Source of the DNA: Streptomyces rubrogriseus
GTDB lineage: Bacteria > Actinomycetota > Actinomycetes > Streptomycetales > Streptomycetaceae
Direction: 5' to 3'
DNA: 64,000 nt
Assembly (NCBI RefSeq): GCF_027947575.1
Contig: NZ_CP116256.1
Span: 124,001 to 188,000, forward strand
Shown: in pieces, positions 44,588-52,452 of the stretch
How the letters are laid out: each line of letters opens with the position of its first letter
Numbering within the stretch: position 1 is the stretch's first letter
Notes under the pieces: generated by a model
Database searches by the model: none
What the model was told of the DNA's origin: nothing
What the model saw: only the letters and a program-made list of their open reading frames with translations
Made by a program: the position numbers and the translations under genes

Positions 44588-44603
44588 TTGCGAAAGTTCG
44601 CAA
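44588..44603. promoter_or_regulatory. TTGCGAA-AG-TTCGCAA palindrome
   Basis: A perfect 16-bp palindrome lies 65 bp before the anti-sigma-type ATPase start. It is a likely operator; ATPases of this family are often controlled by XRE-type regulators, but none is adjacent. Confidence 0.55.
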
Positions 44604-44668
44604 GTCGTTGGATGCTGGGGCCCCGGGTCCGCAGGAAGCCGCGGACCGGTTTCCCCTGTGGAGACGCG

Positions 44669-45094
44669 ATGAGCACCCTGCTCCAGCCCATGCCCCACCG
44701 GCACGTGCTCACCCTGCCCGCAGCGCCCCCGGCGGTCCGGGTGGCCCGGGAGACGGCCGAGCAGGCCCTCGCCGAGTGGGGCGTGAACCCGGGTCACCCC
44801 GCCGTCGCACCCGCCCTGCTGATCCTCAGCGAACTGGTCACCAACAGCGTCCGTCACGCGTCGCCGCCGAGCGAGCAGGTGACCGTCACGTACGCGGCCG
44901 GAGACGACTGCCTGGCCTTCGCCGTGCACGACCGGCACCCGCACCAGCCGCGGCTGCACGGCGCGCCGACCACCGGCCGGACCGGGGGCCTGGCGACCGT
45001 CATGGAACTCACCGGCACCCTGGGCGGCACCGCGGTGGTCCGGGGCGACGGCGACGGCCGGGGCAAGAGCATCTGGATCACGCTCCCGCTGTGA
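44669..45094 (+). CDS. Anti-sigma-type ATP-binding (HATPase_c) protein
   Basis: The 141-residue protein is a lone HATPase_c domain: LLILSELVTNSVRHA (N-box) and TGRTGGLATVMELTGTLGGT. This is the RsbW/SpoIIAB-like serine kinase group that is very abundant in Streptomyces. It may phosphorylate or sequester a partner in sigma control. GGAGA precedes the ATG. The divergent-side neighbour at 45130 is a PP2C phosphatase, which could oppose it; the two genes are convergent. Confidence 0.9.
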   Translation: MSTLLQPMPHRHVLTLPAAPPAVRVARETAEQALAEWGVNPGHPAVAPALLILSELVTNSVRHASPPSEQVTVTYAAGDDCLAFAVHDRHPHQPRLHGAPTTGRTGGLATVMELTGTLGGTAVVRGDGDGRGKSIWITLPL

Positions 45095-45129
45095 GCCGCG
45101 GACCGGTGTGAGGCGCGGACCGGCCGCGC

Positions 45130-46632
45130 TCACGAGGCGCCGTAGCTCGTCAGGGGCGGGGTGCGCAGGGCGATGACCGCCTTGTCGTCGTGGCCGTTGC
45201 CGGGCCGGTGGGCGACCAGGGCATGGCACAGGTCCTCGGGTGCCAGCCCCACCAGCCGGGAGGCGGTGACGGCCAGGGCGTCCAGGCCCCGGTCCAGCGG
45301 CTGGCCGGGGACCTCCACGAGGCCGTCGGTGAACAGGATGACGGTGCTGTCCACCGGCAGGGGGCGGCAGTGGTCGGGCCTCGGCAGGTCGGGCGCCACC
45401 CCGAGGGGGAGCCCGGGCTCCATGTCCAGGTAGCGGACCCGCCCGTCGGGCAGCAGCACCAGCGGCGGCGGGTGCCCCGCGCTGGACCACCGCAGCTGCC
45501 ACGTGCCGTCGGCGGGCTCCAGCCGGGCGAGGAGCGCGGTGGCGACCGGGGCCTCGTCCAGGGCCGCGTTCATGATCCGGTCGAGCCGGGCGAGGGAGGT
45601 GCTGGGCGCGGCGCCGGGGTCGTAGTACAGGGCGCGCAGCATGTTGCGGATCTGGGACATGTCGGCCGCGGCCCGCAGGTCGTGCCCCACGACGTCGCCG
45701 ATCACCGCCGCGCACGCCCCGCCGGGCAGCAGCATGGCGTCGTACCAGTCGCCGCCCACTGCGGCGGGCGCGCTCGCCGGGCGGTAGGCCGCGCCCGCGG
45801 TGAAGGGCCGCAGGTCGGGCAGGCGCGGCAGCAGCAGCCGCTGGAACTGCTCGCTGCTGTTCTGGACCTGCTGGTAGAGGCGGGCGTTCTCGATCGCCAC
45901 GCCCGCCGTGCCGGCCAGCGCGCGGATCACGCCCTCGTCGTGCCGGTCGAAGGGCTGCCCGTCCTTGCGTTCGGAGAGGTAGAGGTTGCCGTAGATCCGG
46001 CCGCGCACACTGATCGCCACCCCGAGCAGGCTGCGCATCGGCGGGTGTCCGGGCGGGAAGCCCGCCGATTCCGGGTGGCGCGAGATGTCCTTGACCCGCA
46101 GCGGCTCGGGATGGTGGATCAGGTGCCCCAGCAGGCCCCTGCCCCGCGGCAGCTCCACCCCCTCCAGGTCGGCCAGCTCCTTCGTGGTGAGCCCCAGCGG
46201 GATGAACTCCTCCAGGAGCCTGCCCTCCTGGTCGAGGACGCCCATGGCCCCGTAACGGGCGCCCACCAGGTCCATCGCGGTGCGCACGATGCGGCGCAGC
46301 ACCGCGGGCAGCTCCAGCTCGCCGGTGATGTTCACGACGGCCTGGAGCAGCTCCTGAAGGGTCCGCTGGGCGCGGGCCAGGGCGTGCAGCTGCTCGCCGA
46401 TCCGGTTCAGGTCGGAGCTGAGCGGCAGGTCGAGGAGCGAGGCGTACGGCTCGTGGTCGCCGCCGCGGCCGGCGGCGGCGGACCCCTCCCCCGAGCCCTC
46501 CGCGGGACCCGCGCCGGGACCCGCGCCGGAGTCCTCCGTGGGACCCGCGCCGGAGTCCTCCGTGGGACCCGCGCCGGAGTCCACGTCGGCCGAGGTCGGC
46601 TCGTCCGGCGAGCGCCGCCGTTCCTCCGCCAT
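45130..46632 (-). CDS. GAF-domain PP2C (SpoIIE-type) phosphatase
   Basis: The 500-residue protein has a disordered acidic N-terminus with an AGPTEDSG repeat (bases 46515-46580), a GAF domain (~90-250; ITGELELPAVLRRIVRTAMDLVGARYGAMGVLD ... VAIENARLY) and a SpoIIE/PP2C domain (~280-495; VGGDWYDAMLL, GDVVGHD, FTDGLVE, DDKAVIALR) with the metal-binding aspartates. It should dephosphorylate an anti-anti-sigma factor in response to a small ligand. ATG 46632 is preferred because GGAGGCGAGG precedes it. Confidence 0.93.
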   Translation of the reverse strand: MAEERRRSPDEPTSADVDSGAGPTEDSGAGPTEDSGAGPGAGPAEGSGEGSAAAGRGGDHEPYASLLDLPLSSDLNRIGEQLHALARAQRTLQELLQAVVNITGELELPAVLRRIVRTAMDLVGARYGAMGVLDQEGRLLEEFIPLGLTTKELADLEGVELPRGRGLLGHLIHHPEPLRVKDISRHPESAGFPPGHPPMRSLLGVAISVRGRIYGNLYLSERKDGQPFDRHDEGVIRALAGTAGVAIENARLYQQVQNSSEQFQRLLLPRLPDLRPFTAGAAYRPASAPAAVGGDWYDAMLLPGGACAAVIGDVVGHDLRAAADMSQIRNMLRALYYDPGAAPSTSLARLDRIMNAALDEAPVATALLARLEPADGTWQLRWSSAGHPPPLVLLPDGRVRYLDMEPGLPLGVAPDLPRPDHCRPLPVDSTVILFTDGLVEVPGQPLDRGLDALAVTASRLVGLAPEDLCHALVAHRPGNGHDDKAVIALRTPPLTSYGAS

Positions 46633-46890
46633 CACGCGTGCCTCGCCTCCCACCGTGCGGTTCGCCTTTCGCCCACCCTCCCCCGTCGGTCCGGGGCGTG
46701 CCGCCCGTCCACAGCCGGTCGGAGTAACCCGGCACCGCCCCGGTGCGACCGGGTTCGTCCCGGCGGATTCGGCCTGACGGGTGGCTCGGGCGAGGATGGG
46801 CGGCATGCTGATGAGGACGGGACGGGCGCGACGCGCCCCGGGCGGGCCGACCGGGCCGCGCCGCCGCGGCGCGAGGAGGGCGAAGGCACG
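46633..46890. other. Divergent intergenic region, phosphatase and ArsR gene
   Basis: This 258-bp gap must hold both promoters. I see no clear palindrome or -10/-35 pair, and no convincing ORF. Confidence 0.4.
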
Positions 46891-47244
46891 ATGAGCACGC
46901 CGCTGTACCAGTTGAAGGCCGAGTTCTTCAAGACGCTCGGCCACCCGGCGCGCATCCGCGTCCTGGAACTGCTGAGCGAGCGCGAGCACGCGGTGGCGGA
47001 GATGCTCCCCGAGGTGGGAATCGAGCCGGCCCATCTGTCCCAGCAGCTCGCGGTGTTGCGCCGGGCGAACCTGGTGGTGTCCCGCAAGGAGGGATCGACC
47101 GTGTACTACTCCCTGACCAGCCCGCAGGTGGCCGAGCTGCTCAGGGTCGCGCGCGGCATCCTGTCCGGTGTGCTCGCCGGACAGGCCGAACTGCTCGCGG
47201 ACCTCCGGGCCGGACGGCCCGAGCCGGGGCCCGAGCGGGCGTAG
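46891..47244 (+). CDS. ArsR-family winged-helix regulator
   Basis: The 117-residue regulator has the ArsR fold (FFKTLGHPARIRVLELLSEREHAVAEM, then IEPAHLSQQLAVLRRANLVVSRKEGSTVYYSL). No Cys-x-Cys metal site is present (there are no cysteines), so it may sense something other than soft metals. It is followed by the carbonic anhydrase gene on the same strand after 64 bp. ATG at 46891. Confidence 0.92.
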   Translation: MSTPLYQLKAEFFKTLGHPARIRVLELLSEREHAVAEMLPEVGIEPAHLSQQLAVLRRANLVVSRKEGSTVYYSLTSPQVAELLRVARGILSGVLAGQAELLADLRAGRPEPGPERA

Positions 47245-47308
47245 CGCAGCGCTCGAACCGGCGCTGGGCCTGCCCGCCGTTCCGCGATCGGGCCAGTACC
47301 GTGCACCC

Positions 47309-47932
47309 ATGCCTGATCTGAGCCCTTCCTCCCCTGCCGAGGCCTACGCGGCGCTGTTGCAGGGCAACGCCCGCTTCGTGAGCGGTGACCGTCTGCACCC
47401 CAACCAGGACGCCGACCGCCGGTCGGAGCTGGCCCCGCGCCAGCATCCGTTCGCGGTGCTCTTCGGCTGCTCGGACTCGCGGCTGGCGGCCGAGATCATC
47501 TTCGACCGTGGGCTGGGCGACCTGTTCGTGGTGCGGACGGCCGGCCACGTGGCGGGCGCGGAGGTGCTGGGCAGCGTCGAGTACGGCGTCGCCGTGCTGG
47601 GCGCACCGCTCGTGGTGGTGCTCGGGCACGACTCCTGCGGCGCGGTCACCGCGGCCGCCGAGGCCGAGCGCGGCGGCGCGGCCCCGGCCGGTTACCTCGG
47701 GGACGTGGTGGAACGGGTGATCCCGAGCGTGCTCGCCGCGCGCGCCCTGGGCCGCACCCAGGTCGACGAGTTCGTGGACGAACACATCCGCCGCAGCGTC
47801 GACGGGCTGGTGGGCCGCTCGGCGCTGCTGGCGAACGAGGTGGCCGCCGGCCGGTGCGCGGTCGTCGGTCTGTCCTACCGGCTGGCCGGGGGGACGGTGA
47901 AGCGGGTGGCGGCACACGGGCTCGCCGAGTAG
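47309..47932 (+). CDS. Beta-class carbonic anhydrase
   Basis: The 207-residue enzyme has zinc ligands Cys54 (GCSDSR), His107 and Cys110 (GHDSCG), with the Asp56-Arg58 dyad, all matching the beta class. It interconverts CO2 and bicarbonate in the cytoplasm. The ATG lies six bases after TACCGT, so its mRNA is probably leaderless and it can be expressed apart from the ArsR gene. A strong hairpin follows. Confidence 0.95.
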   Translation: MPDLSPSSPAEAYAALLQGNARFVSGDRLHPNQDADRRSELAPRQHPFAVLFGCSDSRLAAEIIFDRGLGDLFVVRTAGHVAGAEVLGSVEYGVAVLGAPLVVVLGHDSCGAVTAAAEAERGGAAPAGYLGDVVERVIPSVLAARALGRTQVDEFVDEHIRRSVDGLVGRSALLANEVAAGRCAVVGLSYRLAGGTVKRVAAHGLAE

Positions 47933-47941
47933 CCGACGACG

Positions 47942-47985
47942 CCTGCATCCCCGTGGTGCCATTCATGGCGTCACGGGGGTGCAGG
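47942..47985 (+). terminator. Terminator after the carbonic anhydrase gene
   Basis: CCTGCATCCCCGTG pairs with CACGGGGGTGCAGG (14 bp, one G-U), with further pairing in the loop, 9 bp after the stop. Confidence 0.85.
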
Positions 47986-48073
47986 TCGGTGCAGATTCTT
48001 TCTCCGGCGTTCCCGCAGATCGGGGGCTTTCGGTGTACCGACTCGGGGTCTTGGCGTCGTTGCTTCTTGCGTA

Positions 48074-48103
48074 TGGCGCCATCGTGGTGCCATCATGGCG
48101 CCA
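48074..48103. promoter_or_regulatory. Operator array of three octamers with 11-bp period
   Basis: TGGCGCCA (48074), TGGTGCCA (48085) and TGGCGCCA (48096) follow each other at exactly 11 bp, on one face of the helix. The last overlaps the start codon and a CATCAT -10-like hexamer. The ribbon-helix-helix product of this gene is the likely binder. Confidence 0.7.
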
Positions 48104-48621
48104 TGGACCTCACCCCGTATGTCGACACACTTCGCCGTGAACTCGCGGTGGCCGCCGAAGCCGGGGGCGACGAAGCCCGCGAGCTGGCCGAGCGGCTCAT
48201 CGCTCCGCTGGAGTCGGCGACCCGGCTGACCATGCTCAACGTGCTCTCCGCCGCGATGGACGAGATCACCCGCGAACTGGCCCCCGGTTCGGTCGACGTA
48301 CGGCTGCGCGGGCTCGAGCCCGACTTCGTGGTGACGCCGCCGCCCACCGACGGCGGTGGTGCCACGGAGCAGGCCGCGCCCGTCGAGACGCTCAGGGCGC
48401 CGGCGCCCGCCGACGGCGACGAGGGCGGTACCGCCCGTGTCAACCTGCGCCTGCCGGCCCACCTCAAGGCGCGGGCCGAGGAGGCCGCGAGCCGCGAGGG
48501 GCTGTCGGTCAACGCCTGGCTGGTGCGGGCCGTGTCGGCCGCCGTCGACGGCGGCGGCACCCCGCCCGCGCCGGAGCGGGCACGCACCGTCGGACAGAGC
48601 TTCACCGGCTGGGTGCGCTAG
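48103..48621 (+). CDS. Ribbon-helix-helix (HicB/Arc-type) regulator
   Basis: The 172-residue protein has a helical N-terminal part (~1-70) and a C-terminal ribbon-helix-helix: ARVNLRLPAHLKARAEEAASREGLSVNAWLVRAVSAAV. This pattern binds DNA as dimers on repeated sites. The array of 11-bp-spaced octamers covering its start fits autoregulation. It heads an operon with DUF4097 and DrrAB-type genes. No toxin gene is next to it, so it is not obviously a HicAB antitoxin. Confidence 0.88.
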   Translation: MDLTPYVDTLRRELAVAAEAGGDEARELAERLIAPLESATRLTMLNVLSAAMDEITRELAPGSVDVRLRGLEPDFVVTPPPTDGGGATEQAAPVETLRAPAPADGDEGGTARVNLRLPAHLKARAEEAASREGLSVNAWLVRAVSAAVDGGGTPPAPERARTVGQSFTGWVR

Positions 48622-48743
48622 CCACCCGCGCCGACACCCGCACCCGCGCCCGGGTGACGGAGAACCGAGCACCGCACCGCACAGCGCTCACACCACGTCC
48701 CACCAGCGGGGACGCCCCACGGACTCAAGAGGACGGTACAGCC

Positions 48744-49586
48744 ATGCCTTCTTTCGACACTCCCCGACCGATCGCGGTGAACGCTCACGTGGGCGCCGGC
48801 TCCATCCGGTTCACCGCGAGCGACCGGTCCGACACGGTCGTCGAGGTGCGCCCCGGCGACCCGGGGCGGGACAAGGACGTACGGGCCGCCGAACAGACCG
48901 AGGTCTCCTACGCGAGCGGCGTCCTGACGATCAGCACGAAGGAGCGCCGTTTCATCGGTCCCACCGGCGCGGTCGAGGTGACGGTGGAACTGCCCGCGGG
49001 GTCGCGTGTGGACACGGTCGGCTCCTGGACCCAGGTCCTCGGCGAGGGCCGGCTGGGCGAGGTCCGGGTGAAGACCCCGGGCGGTGACGTGCGCCTGGAC
49101 ACGACCGGACCGCTCGAGCTCAACGCCTCCCACGGCTCGGTCACCGTGGACCGGGTCGAGGGCTCGGCCGAGATCACCACCAGCTCCGGCAGCGTCCGCG
49201 TCGGCGTCATCGACGGCCCGGCCGTACTGAGGAACTCGCACGGCTCCACGACCGTGGGCGCCGCCCTCGGCGACCTGCGGGTGAAGAACGCCAACGGTGA
49301 CATCAACGTCGCCCACGCCGAGGCCTCGCTCACCGCGACCACCGCCCACGGCACCCTGCGGGTGGACGAGGTGGTCCGCGGCGAGATCCGGCTGGAGACC
49401 TCCTACGGCGCCATCGAGGTCGGCGTCCGCGAGGGCACGGCAGCCTGGCTCGACGTCCAGTCCAGCGGCGGGCTGGTGCGCAACACGCTCACCGCGTCGG
49501 ACAGCCCCGCCGGGTCCGAGGAGACCGTCAAGGTCCACGCCCGCACCCGGTACGGCAACATCGACGTCCGCCGCGCCAAGGCCTGA
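48744..49586 (+). CDS. DUF4097-family beta-repeat protein
   Basis: The 280-residue protein is composed of repeated short beta strands (AVEVTVELPAGSRVDTVGSW, EVRVKTPGGDVRLDTTG, SAEITTSSGSVRVG), the parallel-beta-helix pattern of DUF4097/DUF4098. It has no signal peptide. Its function is unknown; genes like it sit beside ABC exporters and regulators. ATG 48744 is supported by AAGAGGACGG; it follows the regulator by 122 bp. Confidence 0.85.
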   Translation: MPSFDTPRPIAVNAHVGAGSIRFTASDRSDTVVEVRPGDPGRDKDVRAAEQTEVSYASGVLTISTKERRFIGPTGAVEVTVELPAGSRVDTVGSWTQVLGEGRLGEVRVKTPGGDVRLDTTGPLELNASHGSVTVDRVEGSAEITTSSGSVRVGVIDGPAVLRNSHGSTTVGAALGDLRVKNANGDINVAHAEASLTATTAHGTLRVDEVVRGEIRLETSYGAIEVGVREGTAAWLDVQSSGGLVRNTLTASDSPAGSEETVKVHARTRYGNIDVRRAKA

Positions 49587-49652
49587 GCACCGCGCCCGCC
49601 CCTGTCCGTCGGTCACCCACCCCTGTCATCCCCCCTCGAACGGGAGGGCTCC

Positions 49653-50699
49653 ATGCCTTCGTCTGTCATGTCCACGACCACCCCGGGAACCGGTCCTCAG
49701 GCGCCCGCTGCCGTCTCCGCCGCGAATCTGCGCAAGTCGTACGGCGACAAGACCGTCCTCGACGGCATCGACCTGCGCATCCCGGCCGGGTCGGTGTTCG
49801 CGCTGCTCGGCCCGAACGGCGCCGGGAAGACCACCACCGTGCAGATCCTCTCCACCCTCGTCTCCGCCGACGGCGGGCAGGCCCAGGTGGCGGGCCACGA
49901 CCTCACCACCGCCCCGCAGGCGGTCCGCGCCGCCATCGGCGTCACCGGACAGTTCTCGGCGGTGGACGGTCTGATCACCGGGGAGGAGAACATGCTCCTC
50001 ATGGCGGACCTGCATCTGCTCCCGCGGCGCGAGGGGAAGCGGGTCGCCGCCGAACTGCTGGAGCGCTTCGGCCTCACCGAGGCCGCGAAGAAGCCGGCGT
50101 CCACCTACTCCGGCGGCATGAAGCGCCGTCTCGACATCGCGATGACCCTCGTCGGGAGCCCGCGGGTCATCTTCCTCGACGAGCCCACCACCGGCCTGGA
50201 CCCCCGCTCCCGCCACACCATGTGGCAGATCATCCGCGAGCTCGTCACCGGCGGCGTCACCGTCTTCCTCACCACCCAGTACCTGGAGGAGGCCGACGAA
50301 CTCGCCGACCGCATCGCCGTGCTCCACGACGGCAGGATCGCCGCCGAAGGCACCGCCGAGGAACTGAAGCGGCTCGTCCCCGGCGGACACGTCCGGCTCC
50401 GCTTCACCGACCCGGACGCCTATCGCGACGCCGCCACCGCCCTGCCCGGCGGCACCGGCGACGACGACACCCTCACCCTCCAGATCCCCAGCGACGGCAG
50501 CCAGCGCGACCTGCGCTCCGTCCTCGACCGCCTGGACGGCGCGGGCATCGAGGCCGACGACCTGACGGTGCACACCCCCGACCTCGACGACGTCTTCTTC
50601 GCCCTGACCGGCGGGGCCGGTGTCCCCAGCCGGACCGGCCGGACCGGCCGGACCGACCGGACCGACCGGTCCGACACGACCAAGGAGACGGTCCGATGA
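49653..50699 (+). CDS. ABC transporter ATPase, DrrA (daunorubicin-resistance) type
   Basis: The 348-residue ATPase has Walker A GPNGAGKTTT, Q-loop VTGQFSAVD, signature YSGGMKRRLDIA, Walker B VIFLDEPTTGLD, and the DrrA-specific C-terminal accessory domain (~220-330, VRLRFTDPDAY ... DLDDVFFALTG). It exports drugs or lipids with the next gene. The end is an RTGRTGRTDRTD repeat. It starts at ATG 49653 after GGGAGGG. It overlaps the permease by ATGA. Confidence 0.95.
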   Translation: MPSSVMSTTTPGTGPQAPAAVSAANLRKSYGDKTVLDGIDLRIPAGSVFALLGPNGAGKTTTVQILSTLVSADGGQAQVAGHDLTTAPQAVRAAIGVTGQFSAVDGLITGEENMLLMADLHLLPRREGKRVAAELLERFGLTEAAKKPASTYSGGMKRRLDIAMTLVGSPRVIFLDEPTTGLDPRSRHTMWQIIRELVTGGVTVFLTTQYLEEADELADRIAVLHDGRIAAEGTAEELKRLVPGGHVRLRFTDPDAYRDAATALPGGTGDDDTLTLQIPSDGSQRDLRSVLDRLDGAGIEADDLTVHTPDLDDVFFALTGGAGVPSRTGRTGRTDRTDRSDTTKETVR

Positions 50700-51487
50700 G
50701 CACCCTCACCCTCGCCGTGCGCAACTCCTCCACCATGCTGCGCCGCAACCTCCTGCACGCCCGGCGCTACCCCTCCCTCACCCTCAACCTCCTGCTCACC
50801 CCGGTCATGCTGCTGCTCCTCTTCGTCTACGTCTTCGGCGACGCGATGAGTGCCGGGATCGGCGGCGGCGGCGCCGACCGGGCCGCCTACATCGCGTTCA
50901 TCGTGCCGGGCCTGGTGCTGATGACCATCGGCAGCACCACGGTCGGCACCGCGGTCTCCGTCTCCAACGACATGAGCGAGGGCATCGTCGCCCGCTTCCG
51001 GACCATGCCCATCCACCGCGGCTCGGTGATCACCGGACACGTCGTCGGCAGCGTGCTGCAGTCGGTGATCAGCGTGGTCCTCGTCGGTGCCGTCGCCGCG
51101 GCCATCGGCTTCCGCTCCACCGACGCCACCGTCCTGGAGTGGCTCGCGGCCTTCGCGCTGGTCGCCCTGTTCGCCACCGCGCTCACCTGGATCGCCGTGG
51201 GCATGGGTCTGATCAGCCCGAACGCCGAGGCCGCCAGCAACAACGCGCTGCCGCTGATCTTCCTCCCGCTGATCTCCAGCACCTTCGTCCCCATCGACTC
51301 GATGCCGGGCTGGTTCCAGCCGATCGCCGAGTACCAACCGTTCACGCCCGCCATCGAGACCCTGCGCGGCCTGCTCCTCGGCACCGGGATCGGGCACAAC
51401 GGCTGGCTCGCCGTCGGCTGGTGCGTCGCCCTCTGCGCGCTCGGCTACCTCTGGTCCAAGTCGGTCTTCAACCGCGAGTCGAAGTAG
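50696..51487 (+). CDS. ABC-2 transporter permease, DrrB type
   Basis: The 263-residue permease has six membrane spans and the ABC-2/DrrB pattern (NLLLTPVMLLLLFVYVFGDAM, FVPIDSMPGWFQPIAEYQPF). Together with DrrA it would pump hydrophobic compounds out of the cell. It ends the operon that began with the ribbon-helix-helix regulator. Export target unknown. Confidence 0.94.
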   Translation: MSTLTLAVRNSSTMLRRNLLHARRYPSLTLNLLLTPVMLLLLFVYVFGDAMSAGIGGGGADRAAYIAFIVPGLVLMTIGSTTVGTAVSVSNDMSEGIVARFRTMPIHRGSVITGHVVGSVLQSVISVVLVGAVAAAIGFRSTDATVLEWLAAFALVALFATALTWIAVGMGLISPNAEAASNNALPLIFLPLISSTFVPIDSMPGWFQPIAEYQPFTPAIETLRGLLLGTGIGHNGWLAVGWCVALCALGYLWSKSVFNRESK

Positions 51488-51608
51488 GGCGGCCACCCCG
51501 GCCACCTCCGCGGGCGGCACCCGCGACCCGTTCGTCCCAGGGCGGCGCACCCCGACACCTCGCCGGATGCGCCGCCTTCGGTGTTGCCCGGCCGGGCAAT
51601 GGCGCGAG

Positions 51609-51660
51609 TGACGCCAAAAATGGCTCCCGATGGTGCCAAATGTGTGCCATAGTGGTGTCA
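51609..51660. promoter_or_regulatory. Second operator array, octamers with 11-bp period
   Basis: TGACGCCA (51609), TGGTGCCA (51631), GTGTGCCA (51642) and TGGTGTCA (51653) lie at multiples of 11 bp, matching the array at 48074. It is upstream of the GtrA-like gene, so the same regulator probably controls both. Confidence 0.6.
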
Positions 51661-51692
51661 TTAACGGCGCTACGGAGGGGGGCGGTCCGACC

Positions 51693-52445
51693 ATGGACGC
51701 AGTGCAGAGCCGTCGACAGGCCACGCCCGGCGCGCTCGCGGCCTTCGCCCGCTTCGTGCTCTGCGGGGGCGGCGTGGGCCTCGCCGCCGGCTTCGCGGTG
51801 GCCGGCCTCGCCTCCTGGATGCCCTGGGCCCTGGCCAACGCCCTGGTCACCGCGGCCTCCACCCTCCTCGGCACCGAGCTGCACGCCCGCTTCACCTTCG
51901 GCACGGGCGGGCGTACGACCTGGCGCCAGCACACCCAGTCCGCCGGATCGGCGGGCGCCGCGTACGCGGTGACGTGTGCGGCCGTGCTCGGCCTGCACCA
52001 GGTGGTGGCGGCGCCCGGTGCGGTGCTCGAACAGGCCGTCTACCTGTTCGCCTCCGCGCTCGCCGGAATCGCTCGCTTCGTGGTCCTGCGCCTCGTCGTC
52101 TTCGCGCGGGGCGGGCGGCCCGCCGTCGCGGGAGACGCGGGGCGCCCCCTCGTCAGAGACGTGTCAAAGGCGCTCACGCCGCCGTATGGAAGCCGTCAAC
52201 GGTGGCCGGATCCGGTCGGAACGGGGCTCTCATCTCCCTGTCAGCCTCTTTTCCGCACCTCACTAGGAGCCAGCGATGGCCGATGTGGCCTTCGTCGTCA
52301 CCACGATCGCGGTGTTCGCGTTCGTGGCCCTTGTCGCCAAGGGGGTGACGAAGCTGTGACCGCGGAGAACGTCGTCGGCCTCATCGTGGCCGTCGCCCTG
52401 CTCGGTTACCTCGTCCTCGCCCTGATCCACCCGGAGAGGTTCTGA
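51693..52445 (+). CDS. GtrA-like membrane protein, open frame runs on into kdpF
   Basis: Residues ~15-150 form a GtrA-like domain with four spans ([20 protein letters not shown] ... [14 protein letters not shown]), a family that helps flip or move glycosyl-lipid intermediates. The frame has no stop after that; it continues for ~100 poorly structured residues and ends in frame with kdpF at 52445. I doubt the extension is used; a stop may have been lost. Start ATG 51693 follows GGAGGGGGG. Upstream lies an array of 11-bp octamers. Confidence 0.6.
   Translation: MDAVQSRRQATPGALAAFARFVLCGGGVGLAAGFAVAGLASWMPWALANALVTAASTLLGTELHARFTFGTGGRTTWRQHTQSAGSAGAAYAVTCAAVLGLHQVVAAPGAVLEQAVYLFASALAGIARFVVLRLVVFARGGRPAVAGDAGRPLVRDVSKALTPPYGSRQRWPDPVGTGLSSPCQPLFRTSLGASDGRCGLRRHHDRGVRVRGPCRQGGDEAVTAENVVGLIVAVALLGYLVLALIHPERF
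52276..52359 (+). CDS. 27-residue single-span membrane protein leading the kdp operon
   Basis: AGGAG precedes ATG 52276, which opens a 27-codon frame reading [18 protein letters not shown], then a short cationic end (KGVTKL). It is one hydrophobic helix. The stop overlaps the GTG of kdpF (GTGA), so it is translated with the pump genes. It may assist the pump in the way KdpF does; I do not know a named family. Confidence 0.75.
   Translation: MADVAFVVTTIAVFAFVALVAKGVTKL
52356..52445 (+). CDS. kdpF: KdpF, small subunit of the potassium pump
   Basis: This 29-residue single-span protein ([20 protein letters not shown], ending HPERF) matches KdpF, which stabilises the KdpABC complex. The GTG start overlaps the preceding small gene. 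It lies seven bases before kdpA. Confidence 0.9.
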   Translation: MTAENVVGLIVAVALLGYLVLALIHPERF

Positions 52446-52452
52446 GCACCGC

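Noticed and set aside
47954..47973. Third octamer cluster (TGGTGCCA, TGGCGTCA) of the ribbon-helix-helix operator type
   Set aside because: The spacing is 12 bp, and both octamers lie in the loop of the carbonic anhydrase terminator, so they may follow from the hairpin symmetry.
48103..48621. HicAB toxin-antitoxin system
   Set aside because: No HicA-like toxin gene lies on either side; the neighbours are carbonic anhydrase and DUF4097.
52150..52275. c-di-AMP (ydaO) riboswitch before the kdp genes
   Set aside because: The stretch is too short and lacks recognisable core motifs.
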